Shown here in pieces: positions 37,004-46,230 of a DNA stretch of 64,000 nucleotides. The translations under genes and the position numbers were made by a program. The notes beneath the pieces were generated by a model. It was not told where the DNA came from. It worked only from the letters and a program-made list of their open reading frames with translations, and searched no databases. The stretch's first letter is position 1; each line of letters begins with the position of its first letter. This stretch comes from Marinobacter sp. HL-58 (GTDB lineage: Bacteria; Pseudomonadota; Gammaproteobacteria; Pseudomonadales; Oleiphilaceae): the NCBI RefSeq assembly GCF_001314605.1, contig NZ_LIHP01000011.1, positions 124,001 through 188,000 of the forward strand, written 5' to 3'.

Positions 37004-38167
37004 ATGCCAACATTATCCCCTTCACGGGCACTGCAAGCCGCCAGTTTCTTTCTTTGCCTTGGCGGCGCGACGCAAATAGCCACTGCCGCCGAAGACCAGA
37101 CGGAAGCCGAGAAGAATTTCGAGGATGTGACCCCCGAAGAGTGTGCACTGATTGAAGATGGCGTACAAAGGCTGACTTGTTACGATGCCATCAACGACCC
37201 TTCAAAAGCCCGGGAGCAGGCATCCGAGGAAAAGATTGAGGCCATCGACGAAGCAACCGACGTCCTCGAATATGAGGAACTGGCGAATGCCGAGGACGAA
37301 GATGCCAGCGTTGAAAAGGTGGAGGAAGATGGCGACTCCGACAGTTCCGGGGTAATGTCTTCGATGCTTAACCGGTATGTGGCTGCCGAGAAGGCGATTT
37401 TCTCGTTCTCGGGCAGTTTTGTTGGCCACCGGCCAATGTATATCCTGCCAGCCACCTACATGAAAAATGCCAATCGGGATCCCAGCAGCCCGAGACTGGA
37501 CGCGGCGAATTACGATTACGGTATCGATAATCAGGAAGCCAAGTATCAGATCAGCTTCAAGGTGCCGCTGCTGACCGGGTGGCTTGATGACCGCACCACG
37601 CTCTGGTTCGGCTACACCCAGAAGTCCTTCTGGCAGGTCTATAACACCGATGATTCGGCCCCGTTCCGGGAAACCAACTACGAACCGGAGTTCTTTCTGC
37701 GCTACGCAACTGACTACGACATTGGCCCCGGTACGCTCAGCGGCGTCTCCCTGGGTTTGAATCACGAGTCGAATGGCCAGTCTGAGCCACGTTCCCGCAG
37801 CTGGAACCGGATTGTTGCCTCTGCAGCCTACAGCTATGACCGCTGGTTATTCATGATTCAGCCCTGGTACCGGTTACCGGAGGCGTCCAGCGAAGACGAC
37901 AATGAGGATATTGAGCGTTATGTGGGCCATGCGGATTATATGGCTATCTATAAGTGGAGCGAGGACAGGACGCTGTCACTGACGGTGCAGAATAATTTGC
38001 GGTCTGAAGACAACAAGACGTCTGTTGAGCTGGGGTACAGTTTTCCGATGGGGGATACCATCAAGGGGTATGGTCAGTATTTCAACGGGTATGGGGAGAG
38101 CCTGATCGATTACAATGAGCGGATTCAGCGGATTGGTATCGGGATTATGCTGAACGACTGGCTTTGA
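37004..38167 (+). CDS. pldA: Outer membrane phospholipase A
   Basis: Calcium-dependent outer-membrane lipase of the OMPLA family. The start ATG at 37004 follows TAAGGACACGGCA. The signal peptide ends near residue 29 (IATAAED). An unusual acidic region of about 90 residues (30-120) precedes the beta barrel. The catalytic motif is NHESNGQSEPRSRSWNR, giving His254, Ser256 and Asn268 as the triad. Total length of 387 residues exceeds the 289 of E. coli because of the N-terminal insert. It ends with aromatic LNDWL, as usual for an outer-membrane protein. Confidence 0.93.
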   Translation: MPTLSPSRALQAASFFLCLGGATQIATAAEDQTEAEKNFEDVTPEECALIEDGVQRLTCYDAINDPSKAREQASEEKIEAIDEATDVLEYEELANAEDEDASVEKVEEDGDSDSSGVMSSMLNRYVAAEKAIFSFSGSFVGHRPMYILPATYMKNANRDPSSPRLDAANYDYGIDNQEAKYQISFKVPLLTGWLDDRTTLWFGYTQKSFWQVYNTDDSAPFRETNYEPEFFLRYATDYDIGPGTLSGVSLGLNHESNGQSEPRSRSWNRIVASAAYSYDRWLFMIQPWYRLPEASSEDDNEDIERYVGHADYMAIYKWSEDRTLSLTVQNNLRSEDNKTSVELGYSFPMGDTIKGYGQYFNGYGESLIDYNERIQRIGIGIMLNDWL

Positions 38168-38192
38168 TTTTTTCTGGCTTCTGGTGCAAGGC

Positions 38193-38302
38193 CAGTCAGG
38201 CAGGCACCCCTTTCAGAAACACGCTGTGAATACGTCCCTGTACGCTTGGGCTCCGCCATCCATGGCTCCGCACAGTTTCTGAAAGGGGCACCTGCCTGAC
38301 TG
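38193..38302. repeat. Long-arm inverted repeat element, copy D
   Basis: Arms of 28 bp (38193-38220 and 38275-38302) pair with two adjacent mismatches. The 54-nt interior begins ACGCTGTGAATACGTCC and holds the inner hairpin GCCAT-CC-ATGGC. Relative to copy C, a C-G pair in the arm (16934-16999) is replaced by an A-T pair (38215-38280), which is a compensated change. It lies between the convergent pldA and algC genes. Confidence 0.92.
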
Positions 38303-38325
38303 CCCCCGAGCATCTGAGATAGGCC

Positions 38326-39684
38326 TTACTTGTTCAATCGCTCCATTTCCGCCAACAGCTCTGCCGTTTTTTCCTTCATTAACGGAATATCCCCTCTCGA
38401 TTCCACATTCAGGCGAACCACCGGTTCAGTGTTGGACATGCGGAGGTTGAAGCGCCAGTCGTCGAATTCGATGCTGACGCCGTCGACGTGGGAAACGTCT
38501 TTGGCGCCGACGCTGTATTTGGCTTCAATGGCAGCGATGACTTTCGGGGGATCGGCGATGGTGCGGTTGATTTCGCCGCTGGCCGGGTAGGCTTCGATGC
38601 GGGCGTCGATGAGGGATGACAGGGTCTGGCCGGACTGGCTCAGGCGTTCGGCCACCAGCAGCCAGGGGATCATGCCGCTGTCGCAGTAGGCGAAGTCGCG
38701 GAAGTAGTGGTGGGCGCTCATTTCGCCGCCGTACACGGCGTCTTCGTCGCGCATGCGTTGTTTGATGAAGGCATGGCCGGTTTTGCTTTCGATGGCTTCG
38801 CCGCCGGCGGCCTTGACCAGGTCGATGGTGTTCCAGGTCAGCCTCGGGTCGTGGATGACCTTGCCGCCGCCGGTTTTGCGCAGGAACTGGTCTGCCAGCA
38901 GGCCGACGATGTAGTAACCCTCAATGAAGCGGCCGTTTTCGTCGAAGAAGAAGCAGCGGTCGTAATCGCCATCCCAGGCGATGCCCATGGCGGCCCCGTG
39001 TTCGATAACCGCTTCGGCGGTGGGGGCGCGGTTTTCTTCCAGGATGGGATTGGGGACGCCGTTGGGGAAGTTGCCGTCGGCTTCGTGGTGTACTTTCACG
39101 AAATCGAATGGCAGGTGCTGCTCCAGCTCGTCGATGATCAGCCCGGCGCCGCCGTTACCGGCATTGACCACGATTGTCATGGGCTTGAGCGTTCCCGCAT
39201 CCACATATCCCAACAGATGATCAATGTAGGCGGTGGTCACTTCCAGCGGTTCGTATCGTCCCTGCTCCGGCGCATCGCCGAAGGGTTCCGGCACCCGGTC
39301 CCGGATGTCATTGAGGCCGTTGTCCGAGCTGATGGGACGGGAGTCCGGGCCTACCATCTTCATGCCGTTGTGGTCACGTGGGTTATGACTGGCAGTGACC
39401 ATGATACCGCCGTCCATCTTGTAATGGCTGGTGGCAAAATAAACCACTTCCGTGCCACACAGACCGATGTCGAAAACGTCAGCACCAGCCGCCATGATGC
39501 CTGAGCTGAGGGCATCGGCAATTTCACGGCTGGACAGGCGGATGTCGTAGCCGACGATGACGCGTTTTGCGCCGGTGACTTCCACGTACGCGCGGCCTAT
39601 GCGTTCGGCCAGCTGAGGATTGAGTTGCTCCGGCACACGGCCGCGCAGGTCGTAGGCTTTAAAGCAGGACAGGTCCATTGTCAC
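38326..39684 (-). CDS. algC: Phosphomannomutase/phosphoglucomutase
   Basis: Interconverts hexose 1- and 6-phosphates, feeding exopolysaccharide and LPS synthesis. The 452-residue protein has the alpha-D-phosphohexomutase fold: phosphoserine loop TASHNPRDHNGMK (Ser99), metal loop GIAWDGDYDRCFFFD, sugar-binding GGEMSAHHYF, and C-terminal phosphate-binding RMSNTEPVVRLN. The GTG at 39684 is 9 nt after GGGGAG; an ATG lies two codons inside. The length matches AlgC/CpsG of the dual-specificity group. It lies 6 nt downstream of bfr, perhaps in the same transcript. Confidence 0.94.
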   Translation of the reverse strand: MTMDLSCFKAYDLRGRVPEQLNPQLAERIGRAYVEVTGAKRVIVGYDIRLSSREIADALSSGIMAAGADVFDIGLCGTEVVYFATSHYKMDGGIMVTASHNPRDHNGMKMVGPDSRPISSDNGLNDIRDRVPEPFGDAPEQGRYEPLEVTTAYIDHLLGYVDAGTLKPMTIVVNAGNGGAGLIIDELEQHLPFDFVKVHHEADGNFPNGVPNPILEENRAPTAEAVIEHGAAMGIAWDGDYDRCFFFDENGRFIEGYYIVGLLADQFLRKTGGGKVIHDPRLTWNTIDLVKAAGGEAIESKTGHAFIKQRMRDEDAVYGGEMSAHHYFRDFAYCDSGMIPWLLVAERLSQSGQTLSSLIDARIEAYPASGEINRTIADPPKVIAAIEAKYSVGAKDVSHVDGVSIEFDDWRFNLRMSNTEPVVRLNVESRGDIPLMKEKTAELLAEMERLNK

Positions 39685-39690
39685 TGTGGG

Positions 39691-40167
39691 TTACTCCCCT
39701 GCGGAAGACTGGAGCTGGATGTAATTCTGGATCCCCATCTTGCCGATCATGTCCAGCTGCGTTTCAAGCCAGTCAATATGCTCTTCCTCGCTGTCCAGAA
39801 TGCTGCGGAACAATTCGCGGCTGGTGTAGTCCTGAACCTGCTCGCAATAGACGACGGCTTCTTTGAGGTCCTTGTGGGCAATCATTTCAAGTTTGAGGTC
39901 ACAGGAAATCATCTCTTCGACATTCTCGCCGATCAGAAGCTTGTTCAGGTCCTGCAGGTTTGGAAGGCCTTCCAGAAACAGAATGCGCTCAATAAGCTGA
40001 TCCGCATGCTTCATTTCATCGATAGACTCTTCATATTCCTTGTCTGCCAGCTTTGTGATCCCCCAATCCTTGTACATACGGGAATGGAGAAAATATTGGT
40101 TGATGGCGGTCAACTCGTTAGCGAGCACTTTATTGAGGAACTGGATGACTTTCTTGTCGCCCTTCAT
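39691..40167 (-). CDS. bfr: Bacterioferritin
   Basis: Heme-containing iron-storage ferritin of 24 subunits. The 158 residues align throughout with E. coli Bfr. Ferroxidase ligands Glu18, Glu51, His54, Glu94, Glu127 and His130 and the heme ligand Met52 are all present ([20 protein letters not shown]). The ribosome-binding site TAGGAG is 8 nt upstream. bfd lies 98 bp upstream on the same strand. Confidence 0.97.
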   Translation of the reverse strand: MKGDKKVIQFLNKVLANELTAINQYFLHSRMYKDWGITKLADKEYEESIDEMKHADQLIERILFLEGLPNLQDLNKLLIGENVEEMISCDLKLEMIAHKDLKEAVVYCEQVQDYTSRELFRSILDSEEEHIDWLETQLDMIGKMGIQNYIQLQSSAGE

Positions 40168-40265
40168 GACGGATCTCCTAGCTTGGATTTACATTCCTTA
40201 CAAGGATAGCCCTTCAGAAGAGAAGAAAAAATCACAAATGGGAAAGGATTGCAGCTAATGCCAGA

Positions 40266-40472
40266 TCAGGCCGGCTGGGCGAGCATATTTGCCATGGCCA
40301 GATAATCCGGTGTGCGGCTCTCACGAAGGATTTCTCTCGCGGTGCAGGCACAACGACCGCATTGGGTTCCCACCCCCAACTCTTTACCAAGCTGACGCAT
40401 GGAACTGACACCACTATCTGCGGCTTCACGGATTTCTCGGTCTGTTACACCATGGCAAAGGCATACGTACAT
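40266..40472 (-). CDS. bfd: Bacterioferritin-associated ferredoxin
   Basis: A 68-residue 2Fe-2S protein that reduces the bacterioferritin core to release iron. The cluster cysteines are Cys4, Cys6, Cys38 and Cys41 (MYVCLCHG and TQCGRCAC), the exact Bfd spacing. A Fur-box-like sequence starts 32 bp upstream of the start codon, matching the known iron repression of bfd. bfr follows downstream on the same strand. Confidence 0.95.
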   Translation of the reverse strand: MYVCLCHGVTDREIREAADSGVSSMRQLGKELGVGTQCGRCACTAREILRESRTPDYLAMANMLAQPA

Positions 40473-40503
40473 TCGGGTTTCTCACGGGCCGATGAAAGGT
40501 ACT

Positions 40504-40522
40504 GATAATTATTGTCATTTGC
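40504..40522 (-). promoter_or_regulatory. Fur box upstream of bfd
   Basis: Read on the minus strand, GCAAATGACAATAATTATC matches the 19-bp consensus GATAATGATAATCATTATC at 15 positions by my count. Its position 32 bp ahead of the bfd ATG would overlap the promoter, implying iron-dependent repression of bfd and possibly of bfr. Confidence 0.75.
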
Positions 40523-40576
40523 ATGCGGCTTTGCAACCCCTATGTGCACTTTTTGTGCAAATTATTGTATCCGTGC

Positions 40577-41311
40577 TCATCCAATACCCGTGAGGCGAAA
40601 AGCGAGCGGCAGGATCAGGGCCGTGAAAATACCGGTCAGTCCCATCCCCAGGGAGGCAAAGGCTCCCGCCATGGGCCCCAGCTCAAATGCCCTGGCGGTG
40701 CCGATTGCATGCCCGTTCAGGCCCAGTGCCAGCCCCAGGATGCGCGGGTCGGTTATGGAAAGCCAGCGGGCGAGCAAGTCAACAAACAGGGTTGCCATGA
40801 TGCCGGTAATCAGCAATCCGCCCATCATCAGCGACACCGAACCGCCAAGCTGCTCGGTGATGCCGATGGCAATGGGAGCCGTCACCGACTTCGGCGCCAG
40901 CGATGCCAGCACCTCGGGAGAGGCCCCCAGCAAAGCGGCAATGACCACCGCATAAACCGCCGCCAGTGTGGCCGCCACCGGCAGGGTGAAAACAATGGGG
41001 CGCCACATTGCCCGGATGTGGTGCATCTGCTGGTACAGGGGCACACCCAGGGCCACCGTCGCCGGCCCGAGCAGGACCACCAGCCACTGGGCCCCTTCAC
41101 GATAGTCACGGTAATCAATTGCCAGCACGGCGATCACCCCGCCCACCAGCATGGCGGATATCAGGATCGGCGGGAGCCATACCGGATGTTTCAGTAACCG
41201 GAACAGGCGGTTACCCGCAAAAAAGGCACCCAGTGTCAGCACAATCGCCAGCACCGGACTGGTGGACATCATGGCCAGCAGTTCCTGAAAGCGCCCGGAG
41301 AGCTCACTCAT
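40577..41311 (-). CDS. lrgB: LrgB-family membrane protein
   Basis: Inner-membrane LrgB/CidB family protein with six to seven hydrophobic helices. The ATG at 41311 gives 244 residues; a longer frame starts 7 codons earlier inside lrgA. Signatures are LLGPATVALGVPLYQQ, SLAPKSVTAPIAIGI and NGHAIGTARAFE. It overlaps lrgA by 8 bp, so the two are translationally coupled. The pair was first described as modulators of murein hydrolase activity and cell lysis; plant and bacterial homologues also transport glycolate or pyruvate. Confidence 0.9.
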   Translation of the reverse strand: MSELSGRFQELLAMMSTSPVLAIVLTLGAFFAGNRLFRLLKHPVWLPPILISAMLVGGVIAVLAIDYRDYREGAQWLVVLLGPATVALGVPLYQQMHHIRAMWRPIVFTLPVAATLAAVYAVVIAALLGASPEVLASLAPKSVTAPIAIGITEQLGGSVSLMMGGLLITGIMATLFVDLLARWLSITDPRILGLALGLNGHAIGTARAFELGPMAGAFASLGMGLTGIFTALILPLAFRLTGIG

Positions 41312-41663
41312 GGCTTTCACCCTTCTGGCCACTGAAACGCTGCATCAGCCAGAGCGTAGTAAGCACGCTCAGGAGCGTTCCAATCACCAGCGCCACACCC
41401 ACCGCCAGCCATTGCCCGGCAAATTCATCGGCCACAAAGAACACGCCTACCACACCCGGCATGATCAGCAGCACCAGTACCGAAATCAGCGCCCGGCTTG
41501 CTCCAGCCAGGCTGTCGCTGATGGTGCCCCTGGCCATCAGTGTCAGGGTGAGCAGAATCATACCGATAACGCCGCCACTGACTGGCAATGCCAGCAACAC
41601 CCTTACAGCCTCGCCGACCATAAAGTACACCGTCAGAATCAGAAAACCGCGCAACATCGCCAT
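41304..41663 (-). CDS. lrgA: LrgA/CidA-family holin-like protein
   Basis: Small inner-membrane protein of the LrgA (holin-like) family with four hydrophobic helices. The ATG at 41663 gives 119 residues starting MAMLRGFLILTVYFMVGEAV, the family pattern; ATGs at 41687 and 41657 are alternatives. It contains the typical LPVSGGVIGMILL and LIMPGVVGVF segments. It is the partner of lrgB and divergent from yaeQ. Confidence 0.88.
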   Translation of the reverse strand: MAMLRGFLILTVYFMVGEAVRVLLALPVSGGVIGMILLTLTLMARGTISDSLAGASRALISVLVLLIMPGVVGVFFVADEFAGQWLAVGVALVIGTLLSVLTTLWLMQRFSGQKGESHE

Positions 41664-41737
41664 GGTTATTATTTCTCTGCTGAACATTTGATTTACACTG
41701 GTCCGGATAACTCCGGCCACACAACCCAGGAAGCCCA

Positions 41738-42280
41738 ATGGCGCTCAAGGCAACTATCTTCAAGGCAACACTGAACATCGCGGATATGGACAGGCACTAT
41801 TACGGTGACCACCACCTGACCGTTGCCCGCCACCCGTCGGAGAACGACGAGCGCATGATGATACGCCTGCTGGCCTTCATACTGAATGCCAGTGACACCC
41901 TGGAATTCACCAAAGGCATCAGCACCGACGACCAACCGGACCTGTGGCAGAAAAGCCTGAGCGATGAGATCGAGCTGTGGATCGAGCTTGGCCTGCCCGA
42001 CGAGAGCCGCCTGCGCAAAGCCTGTAACCGGGCCGACCAGGTTATCCTCTACACCTACGGTGGCCGCGCGGTGCCCCTGTGGTGGGAGAAACATCAGGGT
42101 AAGCTGACGCGGTTCAACAACCTCACCATCGTTAACCTGTCACCGGAAGATACCGAATCCCTGGCCAGCCTTTCCGAACGTGGGATGAACCTGCAATGCA
42201 CGATCCAGGACGGCACCGTCAACATCGGCAACGAGGAAACGCTTATCAGCGTGACACCCGAGCCTTTTTACCCCCGTTAA
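41738..42280 (+). CDS. yaeQ: YaeQ-family protein
   Basis: A 180-residue cytoplasmic protein of the YaeQ family (PD-(D/E)XK-like fold). Family segments are MALKATIFKATLNIADMDRH, ERMMIRLLAFIL, EIELWIELGLPDESRLRKA, and the C-terminal LTIVNLSPED plus MNLQCTIQDG. In E. coli YaeQ suppresses RfaH defects, but its function is uncertain. It is divergent from lrgA, with a GGAAG ribosome site. Confidence 0.93.
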   Translation: MALKATIFKATLNIADMDRHYYGDHHLTVARHPSENDERMMIRLLAFILNASDTLEFTKGISTDDQPDLWQKSLSDEIELWIELGLPDESRLRKACNRADQVILYTYGGRAVPLWWEKHQGKLTRFNNLTIVNLSPEDTESLASLSERGMNLQCTIQDGTVNIGNEETLISVTPEPFYPR

Positions 42281-42314
42281 AAAATCAGTCTCCCGGGTCT
42301 ACCAGAAAAGAGCA

Positions 42315-42383
42315 GTTTACGTTAAGGTAAACTTCAGCCAATTTTAACTAGGACCTTACCCGGTCCGCCAGGTTGGCTATACT
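42315..42383 (+). promoter_or_regulatory. Operator-like palindrome and promoter of the branched-chain dehydrogenase operon
   Basis: The dyad AGTTTAC-GTTAAG-GTAAACT (42314-42333) lies upstream of a possible -10 TATACT (42378-42383), with TTACCC 17 bp before it. From memory, GTTTAC/GTAAAC dyads resemble MerR-family LiuR sites of branched-chain catabolism, but I cannot verify that here. No regulator gene is adjacent. Confidence 0.45.
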
Positions 42384-42447
42384 GACATCAGCGACACCCT
42401 CACAAGGGGTGTTTTGTTCCTCAAGCCACTACCCCAGGAAGAGGATT

Positions 42448-43632
42448 ATGACAACAACAAAAGGCAAAGTTGTTTATTCCCCGGTTTTTACCGACGGTGC
42501 GGAATTCCGTATTCCCACCTTCAAACTGCTCAAGCAGGACGGCTCGCTCTACAAGGGCGCCAAGGCCCCTGACCTGAACAAAGACAAGGCCCTGCGTATA
42601 TATCGCGCCATGGTCACCACCCGGATTCTCGATGAACGCATGCTGGCCGCCCAGCGCCAGGGCCGGCTGAGTTTCTACATGCAGTGTACCGGTGAGGAAG
42701 CTGCCGTGATCGGCAGTGCCGCCGCACTGGACGACGCCGACATGATCATGGCGCAGTACCGGGAACAGGGTGCCCTCGCCTATCGCGGATTCAGCATCGA
42801 CGAGTTCATGAACCAGTTGTTCGGCAACGAGCGGGACTACGGCAAAGGCCGCCAGATGCCGGTTCATTACGGTTCCAGCAAGCTCAACTACATGACCATC
42901 TCGTCACCCCTGGCCACCCAGATTCCCCAGGCCACCGGTTATGCCTATGGCCAGAAGCTGAAGGGTGAGAAACACTGCACCATCACCTATTTCGGCGAAG
43001 GCGCCGCCTCGGAAGGGGATTTCCACGCCGCCCTGAACATGGCTGCGGTTCACCGTGTTCCGGTGATTTTCCTTTGCCGCAACAACGGTTACGCCATTTC
43101 CACACCGGCCGCCGAGCAGTTCGCCGCCGATGGCGTGGCCCCCCGCGCCTATGGCTACAAGATGGATGTGATCCGGGTGGATGGTAACGACATACTCGCC
43201 ATGCACGAGGCCACAAAAGCGGCCCGCAGTCTGGCGGTGGGGCACAATCGCCCGGTGCTGATCGAGGCCATGACCTATCGCCTGGCCGCACACTCCTCCT
43301 CCGACGACCCCTCCGGCTATCGCAGCAAGGACGAGGAAGCCGTGTGGCGGGAGAAAGACCCGATCCTGCGCATGCGCCTCTGGCTCGAGAAAAAGAAATG
43401 GTGGAGTGAGAACGACGAGAAGCAGCTTCAGGAGAACATGCGCCGCGAGGTGCTGGAAACCATGAAACGGGCGCAGAAACTGCCGCCACCGCCACTGGAT
43501 ACCCTTGTCAGCGATGTCTATGACGAGGTACCGCCGGTTCTGGCCGGGCAGTTTGAAAAACTCAAGGCCCATATCCGCCGCCACCCGGACGACTACCCGA
43601 AGAGCGCCGAACACGTGAAGGGAGGGGCCTGA
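42448..43632 (+). CDS. bkdA1: Branched-chain 2-oxoacid dehydrogenase E1 alpha
   Basis: Thiamine-diphosphate-dependent decarboxylase subunit acting on the 2-oxoacids of valine, leucine and isoleucine. The ATG at 42448 follows AGGAAGAGGATT and gives 394 residues. The ThDP motif is [20 protein letters not shown] followed by NNGYAIST; the phosphorylation-loop region [17 protein letters not shown] is the BCKDH/PDH hallmark. The sequence suits the branched-chain type better than pyruvate dehydrogenase alpha, because it is paired with an E2 carrying two lipoyl domains, but substrate is inferred. It is the first gene of the operon; the E1 beta start is 1 nt after its stop. Confidence 0.92.
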   Translation: MTTTKGKVVYSPVFTDGAEFRIPTFKLLKQDGSLYKGAKAPDLNKDKALRIYRAMVTTRILDERMLAAQRQGRLSFYMQCTGEEAAVIGSAAALDDADMIMAQYREQGALAYRGFSIDEFMNQLFGNERDYGKGRQMPVHYGSSKLNYMTISSPLATQIPQATGYAYGQKLKGEKHCTITYFGEGAASEGDFHAALNMAAVHRVPVIFLCRNNGYAISTPAAEQFAADGVAPRAYGYKMDVIRVDGNDILAMHEATKAARSLAVGHNRPVLIEAMTYRLAAHSSSDDPSGYRSKDEEAVWREKDPILRMRLWLEKKKWWSENDEKQLQENMRREVLETMKRAQKLPPPPLDTLVSDVYDEVPPVLAGQFEKLKAHIRRHPDDYPKSAEHVKGGA

Positions 43633-43633
43633 G

Positions 43634-44611
43634 ATGACACAGATGAACATGCTCCAGGCCATCAACAATGCCCTCGATACCGCCATGGCCGCCGACGAGC
43701 GGGTGCTGTGTTTCGGTGAAGACGTGGGTGTTTTCGGCGGCGTCTTCCGCGCCACCAGCAACCTGCAACAGAAATACGGCAAGGCCCGCTGCTTCAACAC
43801 CCCACTGGTGGAACAGGGCATCATCGGCTTCGCCAACGGGCTGGCGGCCCAGGGTTCCGTACCGGTCGCCGAGATCCAGTTTGCCGACTACATCTTCCCG
43901 GCCTTCGACCAGATCGTGAACGAGTCTGCCAAGTTCCGCTACCGTTCCGGCAACCTGTTCAATGTGGGCGGGCTGACCATCCGCGCCCCCTATGGCGGCG
44001 GAATCGCCGGCGGGCTCTATCACTCCCAGTCACCGGAAGCGTATTTCGCCCACACACCGGGCCTGAAGATCGTGGTGCCACGCAATCCCCACCAGGCCAA
44101 GGGCCTGCTGCTGGCGGCCATACATGACCAGAACCCGACCCTGTTCTTCGAGCCCAAACGGCTCTACCGCGCTTCCGTCGGCGACGTGCCGGATGAAGAC
44201 TACCGGCTGCCTTTGGGGGAAGCGGAAGTGCTCAAGGAAGGCACGGATGTGACCGTGCTGGGCTGGGGCGCCCAGATGGAAGTGATTGAACAGGCCGTGG
44301 AGGCGGCCGAGAAAGACGGCATTTCCTGTGAAGTCATCGACCTGAGAACCATCCTGCCGTGGGACGTGGAAACCGTGGCCAACTCGGTATTCAAGACCGG
44401 GCGCCTGGTGGTAACCCACGAAGCCCCGCTGACCGGCGGTTTCGCCGGGGAAATTGCGGCGACGATACAGGAGCGTTGCTTCCTGTACCTGGAATCCCCG
44501 ATCGCCCGGGTGACCGGGATGGATACCCCCTTCCCGCTGGTGCTGGAGAAAGAGCACCTGCCCAATCACCTGAAGGTCTGTGAGGCCATCAGGTCGAGCG
44601 TGGAATTCTAG
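43634..44611 (+). CDS. bkdA2: Branched-chain 2-oxoacid dehydrogenase E1 beta
   Basis: Transketolase-like beta subunit, 325 residues. Typical segments are [58 protein letters not shown] and [16 protein letters not shown]. It starts 1 nt after E1 alpha, with GGAGG overlapping the alpha end, consistent with balanced translation of the alpha2-beta2 enzyme. Confidence 0.95.
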   Translation: MTQMNMLQAINNALDTAMAADERVLCFGEDVGVFGGVFRATSNLQQKYGKARCFNTPLVEQGIIGFANGLAAQGSVPVAEIQFADYIFPAFDQIVNESAKFRYRSGNLFNVGGLTIRAPYGGGIAGGLYHSQSPEAYFAHTPGLKIVVPRNPHQAKGLLLAAIHDQNPTLFFEPKRLYRASVGDVPDEDYRLPLGEAEVLKEGTDVTVLGWGAQMEVIEQAVEAAEKDGISCEVIDLRTILPWDVETVANSVFKTGRLVVTHEAPLTGGFAGEIAATIQERCFLYLESPIARVTGMDTPFPLVLEKEHLPNHLKVCEAIRSSVEF

Positions 44612-44637
44612 GTTGATATCAGGACAGGAGAGCAATC

Positions 44638-46221
44638 ATGAGTGATTTTATACTGCCCGATATCGGCGAAGGTATCGTGGAGTGCGAACTGGTCAAATGG
44701 CTCGTCGCCGAGGGTGACATCATCGAGGAAGACCAGCCGGTGGCCGAGGTGATGACCGACAAGGCCCTGGTGGAGATTCCGGCGCCCTATAAGGGCAAGG
44801 TTACCCGCCTCTACCACAAGGAGGGCGATATCGCGAAGGTCCACGCCCCGCTGTTCGAACTGGTGGAAGAAGGTGGCGAGAGCGAGCAGAGCCCGTCGCC
44901 CCAGGCAAAAACCGATGAAGCCGCCAGCGAAGTGCCCACTGCGAAACAGCAGGCCAGCGCCAACAAACCGGACACAGACGACGCCACCGAGGACTTCATC
45001 CTCCCGGACATCGGCGAAGGCATTGTCGAGTGTGAGGTGGTGGAATGGCGCGTCGCCGAAGGTGACGAGATCGAGGAAGACCAGCCGGTGGTGGATGTGA
45101 TGACCGACAAGGCCATGGTGGAAATCACCGCGCCCAAGGCCGGCCGCGTCACCAGGCTTTACCATAAACAGCAGGAGATGGCCCGGGTGCACTCCCCGCT
45201 GTTTGCGTTCATTCCCCGGGAGCGTGACGAGCCTGCCGAGGCAAAAGCGGCCTCAAAACCGGCACCGGAGCCCTCCCCGGCTACCGCAAGACCGGTCGCT
45301 ACGGGAAACCGGCAACGCATTCCCGCCAGCCCCGCCGTGCGCCGACTGGTGCGGGAGCACAGCCTGAACCTGGCGGATATTGCCGGTTCCGGCAAGGATG
45401 GCCGGGTGCTGAAGGCGGACGTGCTGGCCCACCTGGATAAACCCAAGGGCCAGCAGCCGAGAGACGAATCACAGCCGGTCACCTCCGGCGAACGCAGGCG
45501 GCCGGAGCGCGAGCAGGAAGTTCGCATCGAGCCCATCAAGGGCATGAAAGCAGCGATGGCCCGCAGCATGGTCAAGTCGGCAACCACCATCCCTCATTTT
45601 ATCTACAGTGAGGATATTGACGTTACCGACCTGCTCAAGTTGCGGGAGCAACTCAAGCCGGAAGCGGAAGCCCGTGGGTCCCGCCTGACGCTGATGCCCT
45701 TCTTCATGAAGTCCATGGCCCTGGCAGTTCAGGAGTTCCCGGTGCTCAACAGCCGCGTCAACGACGAGGTTACCGAGATTCACTACCTGCCCCAGTGCAA
45801 TATCGGCATGGCGGTGGACGGCAAGGCGGGGCTGATGGTTCCCAACGTCAAGGGTGTTGAAAACCTCACGTTGCTGGGCATTGCCGATGAAGTCGCGCGC
45901 CTGACGGAGGCGGCCCGTTCCGGCCGTGTCAGCCAGGAGGACCTCAAGGGCGGCACCATCACCATCTCCAATATCGGCGCGCTGGGCGGCACCTATGCCT
46001 CACCCATTATCAATGCGCCGGAAGTAGCGATTGTGGCCCTGGGCCGGACCCAGAAGCTGCCACGCTTCGACGCCAACGGCCAGGTGGTGGAACGGGCCAT
46101 CCTGACCGTAAGCTGGGCGGGAGACCATCGCATCATAGATGGCGGTACCATTGCGCGCTTCTGCAACCGCTGGAAAGGCTACCTGGAATCGCCGCAATCC
46201 ATGCTGTTGCACATGGGCTGA
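44638..46221 (+). CDS. bkdB: Dihydrolipoyl acyltransferase E2 with two lipoyl domains
   Basis: Core acyltransferase of the branched-chain complex, 527 residues. Two highly similar lipoyl domains lie at about 1-78 and 119-195, with lipoyl lysines Lys42 and Lys159 in MTDKA motifs. The E3-binding domain lies near 224-260 (RIPASPAVRRLVREHSLNL), then the catalytic domain with HRIIDGGTIARF near the end. Linkers are Ala/Pro/Glu-rich. No E3 gene is present, so the dihydrolipoyl dehydrogenase must be supplied from elsewhere. AGGAG sits 9 nt before the ATG. Confidence 0.94.
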   Translation: MSDFILPDIGEGIVECELVKWLVAEGDIIEEDQPVAEVMTDKALVEIPAPYKGKVTRLYHKEGDIAKVHAPLFELVEEGGESEQSPSPQAKTDEAASEVPTAKQQASANKPDTDDATEDFILPDIGEGIVECEVVEWRVAEGDEIEEDQPVVDVMTDKAMVEITAPKAGRVTRLYHKQQEMARVHSPLFAFIPRERDEPAEAKAASKPAPEPSPATARPVATGNRQRIPASPAVRRLVREHSLNLADIAGSGKDGRVLKADVLAHLDKPKGQQPRDESQPVTSGERRRPEREQEVRIEPIKGMKAAMARSMVKSATTIPHFIYSEDIDVTDLLKLREQLKPEAEARGSRLTLMPFFMKSMALAVQEFPVLNSRVNDEVTEIHYLPQCNIGMAVDGKAGLMVPNVKGVENLTLLGIADEVARLTEAARSGRVSQEDLKGGTITISNIGALGGTYASPIINAPEVAIVALGRTQKLPRFDANGQVVERAILTVSWAGDHRIIDGGTIARFCNRWKGYLESPQSMLLHMG

Positions 46222-46230
46222 CGGGGCATC

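Noticed and set aside
42448..46221. Calling the E1/E2 operon pyruvate dehydrogenase
   Set aside because: E1 alpha/beta with an associated E2 of this kind in gammaproteobacteria fits the branched-chain enzyme; the pyruvate complex in this group normally uses a single-chain AceE.
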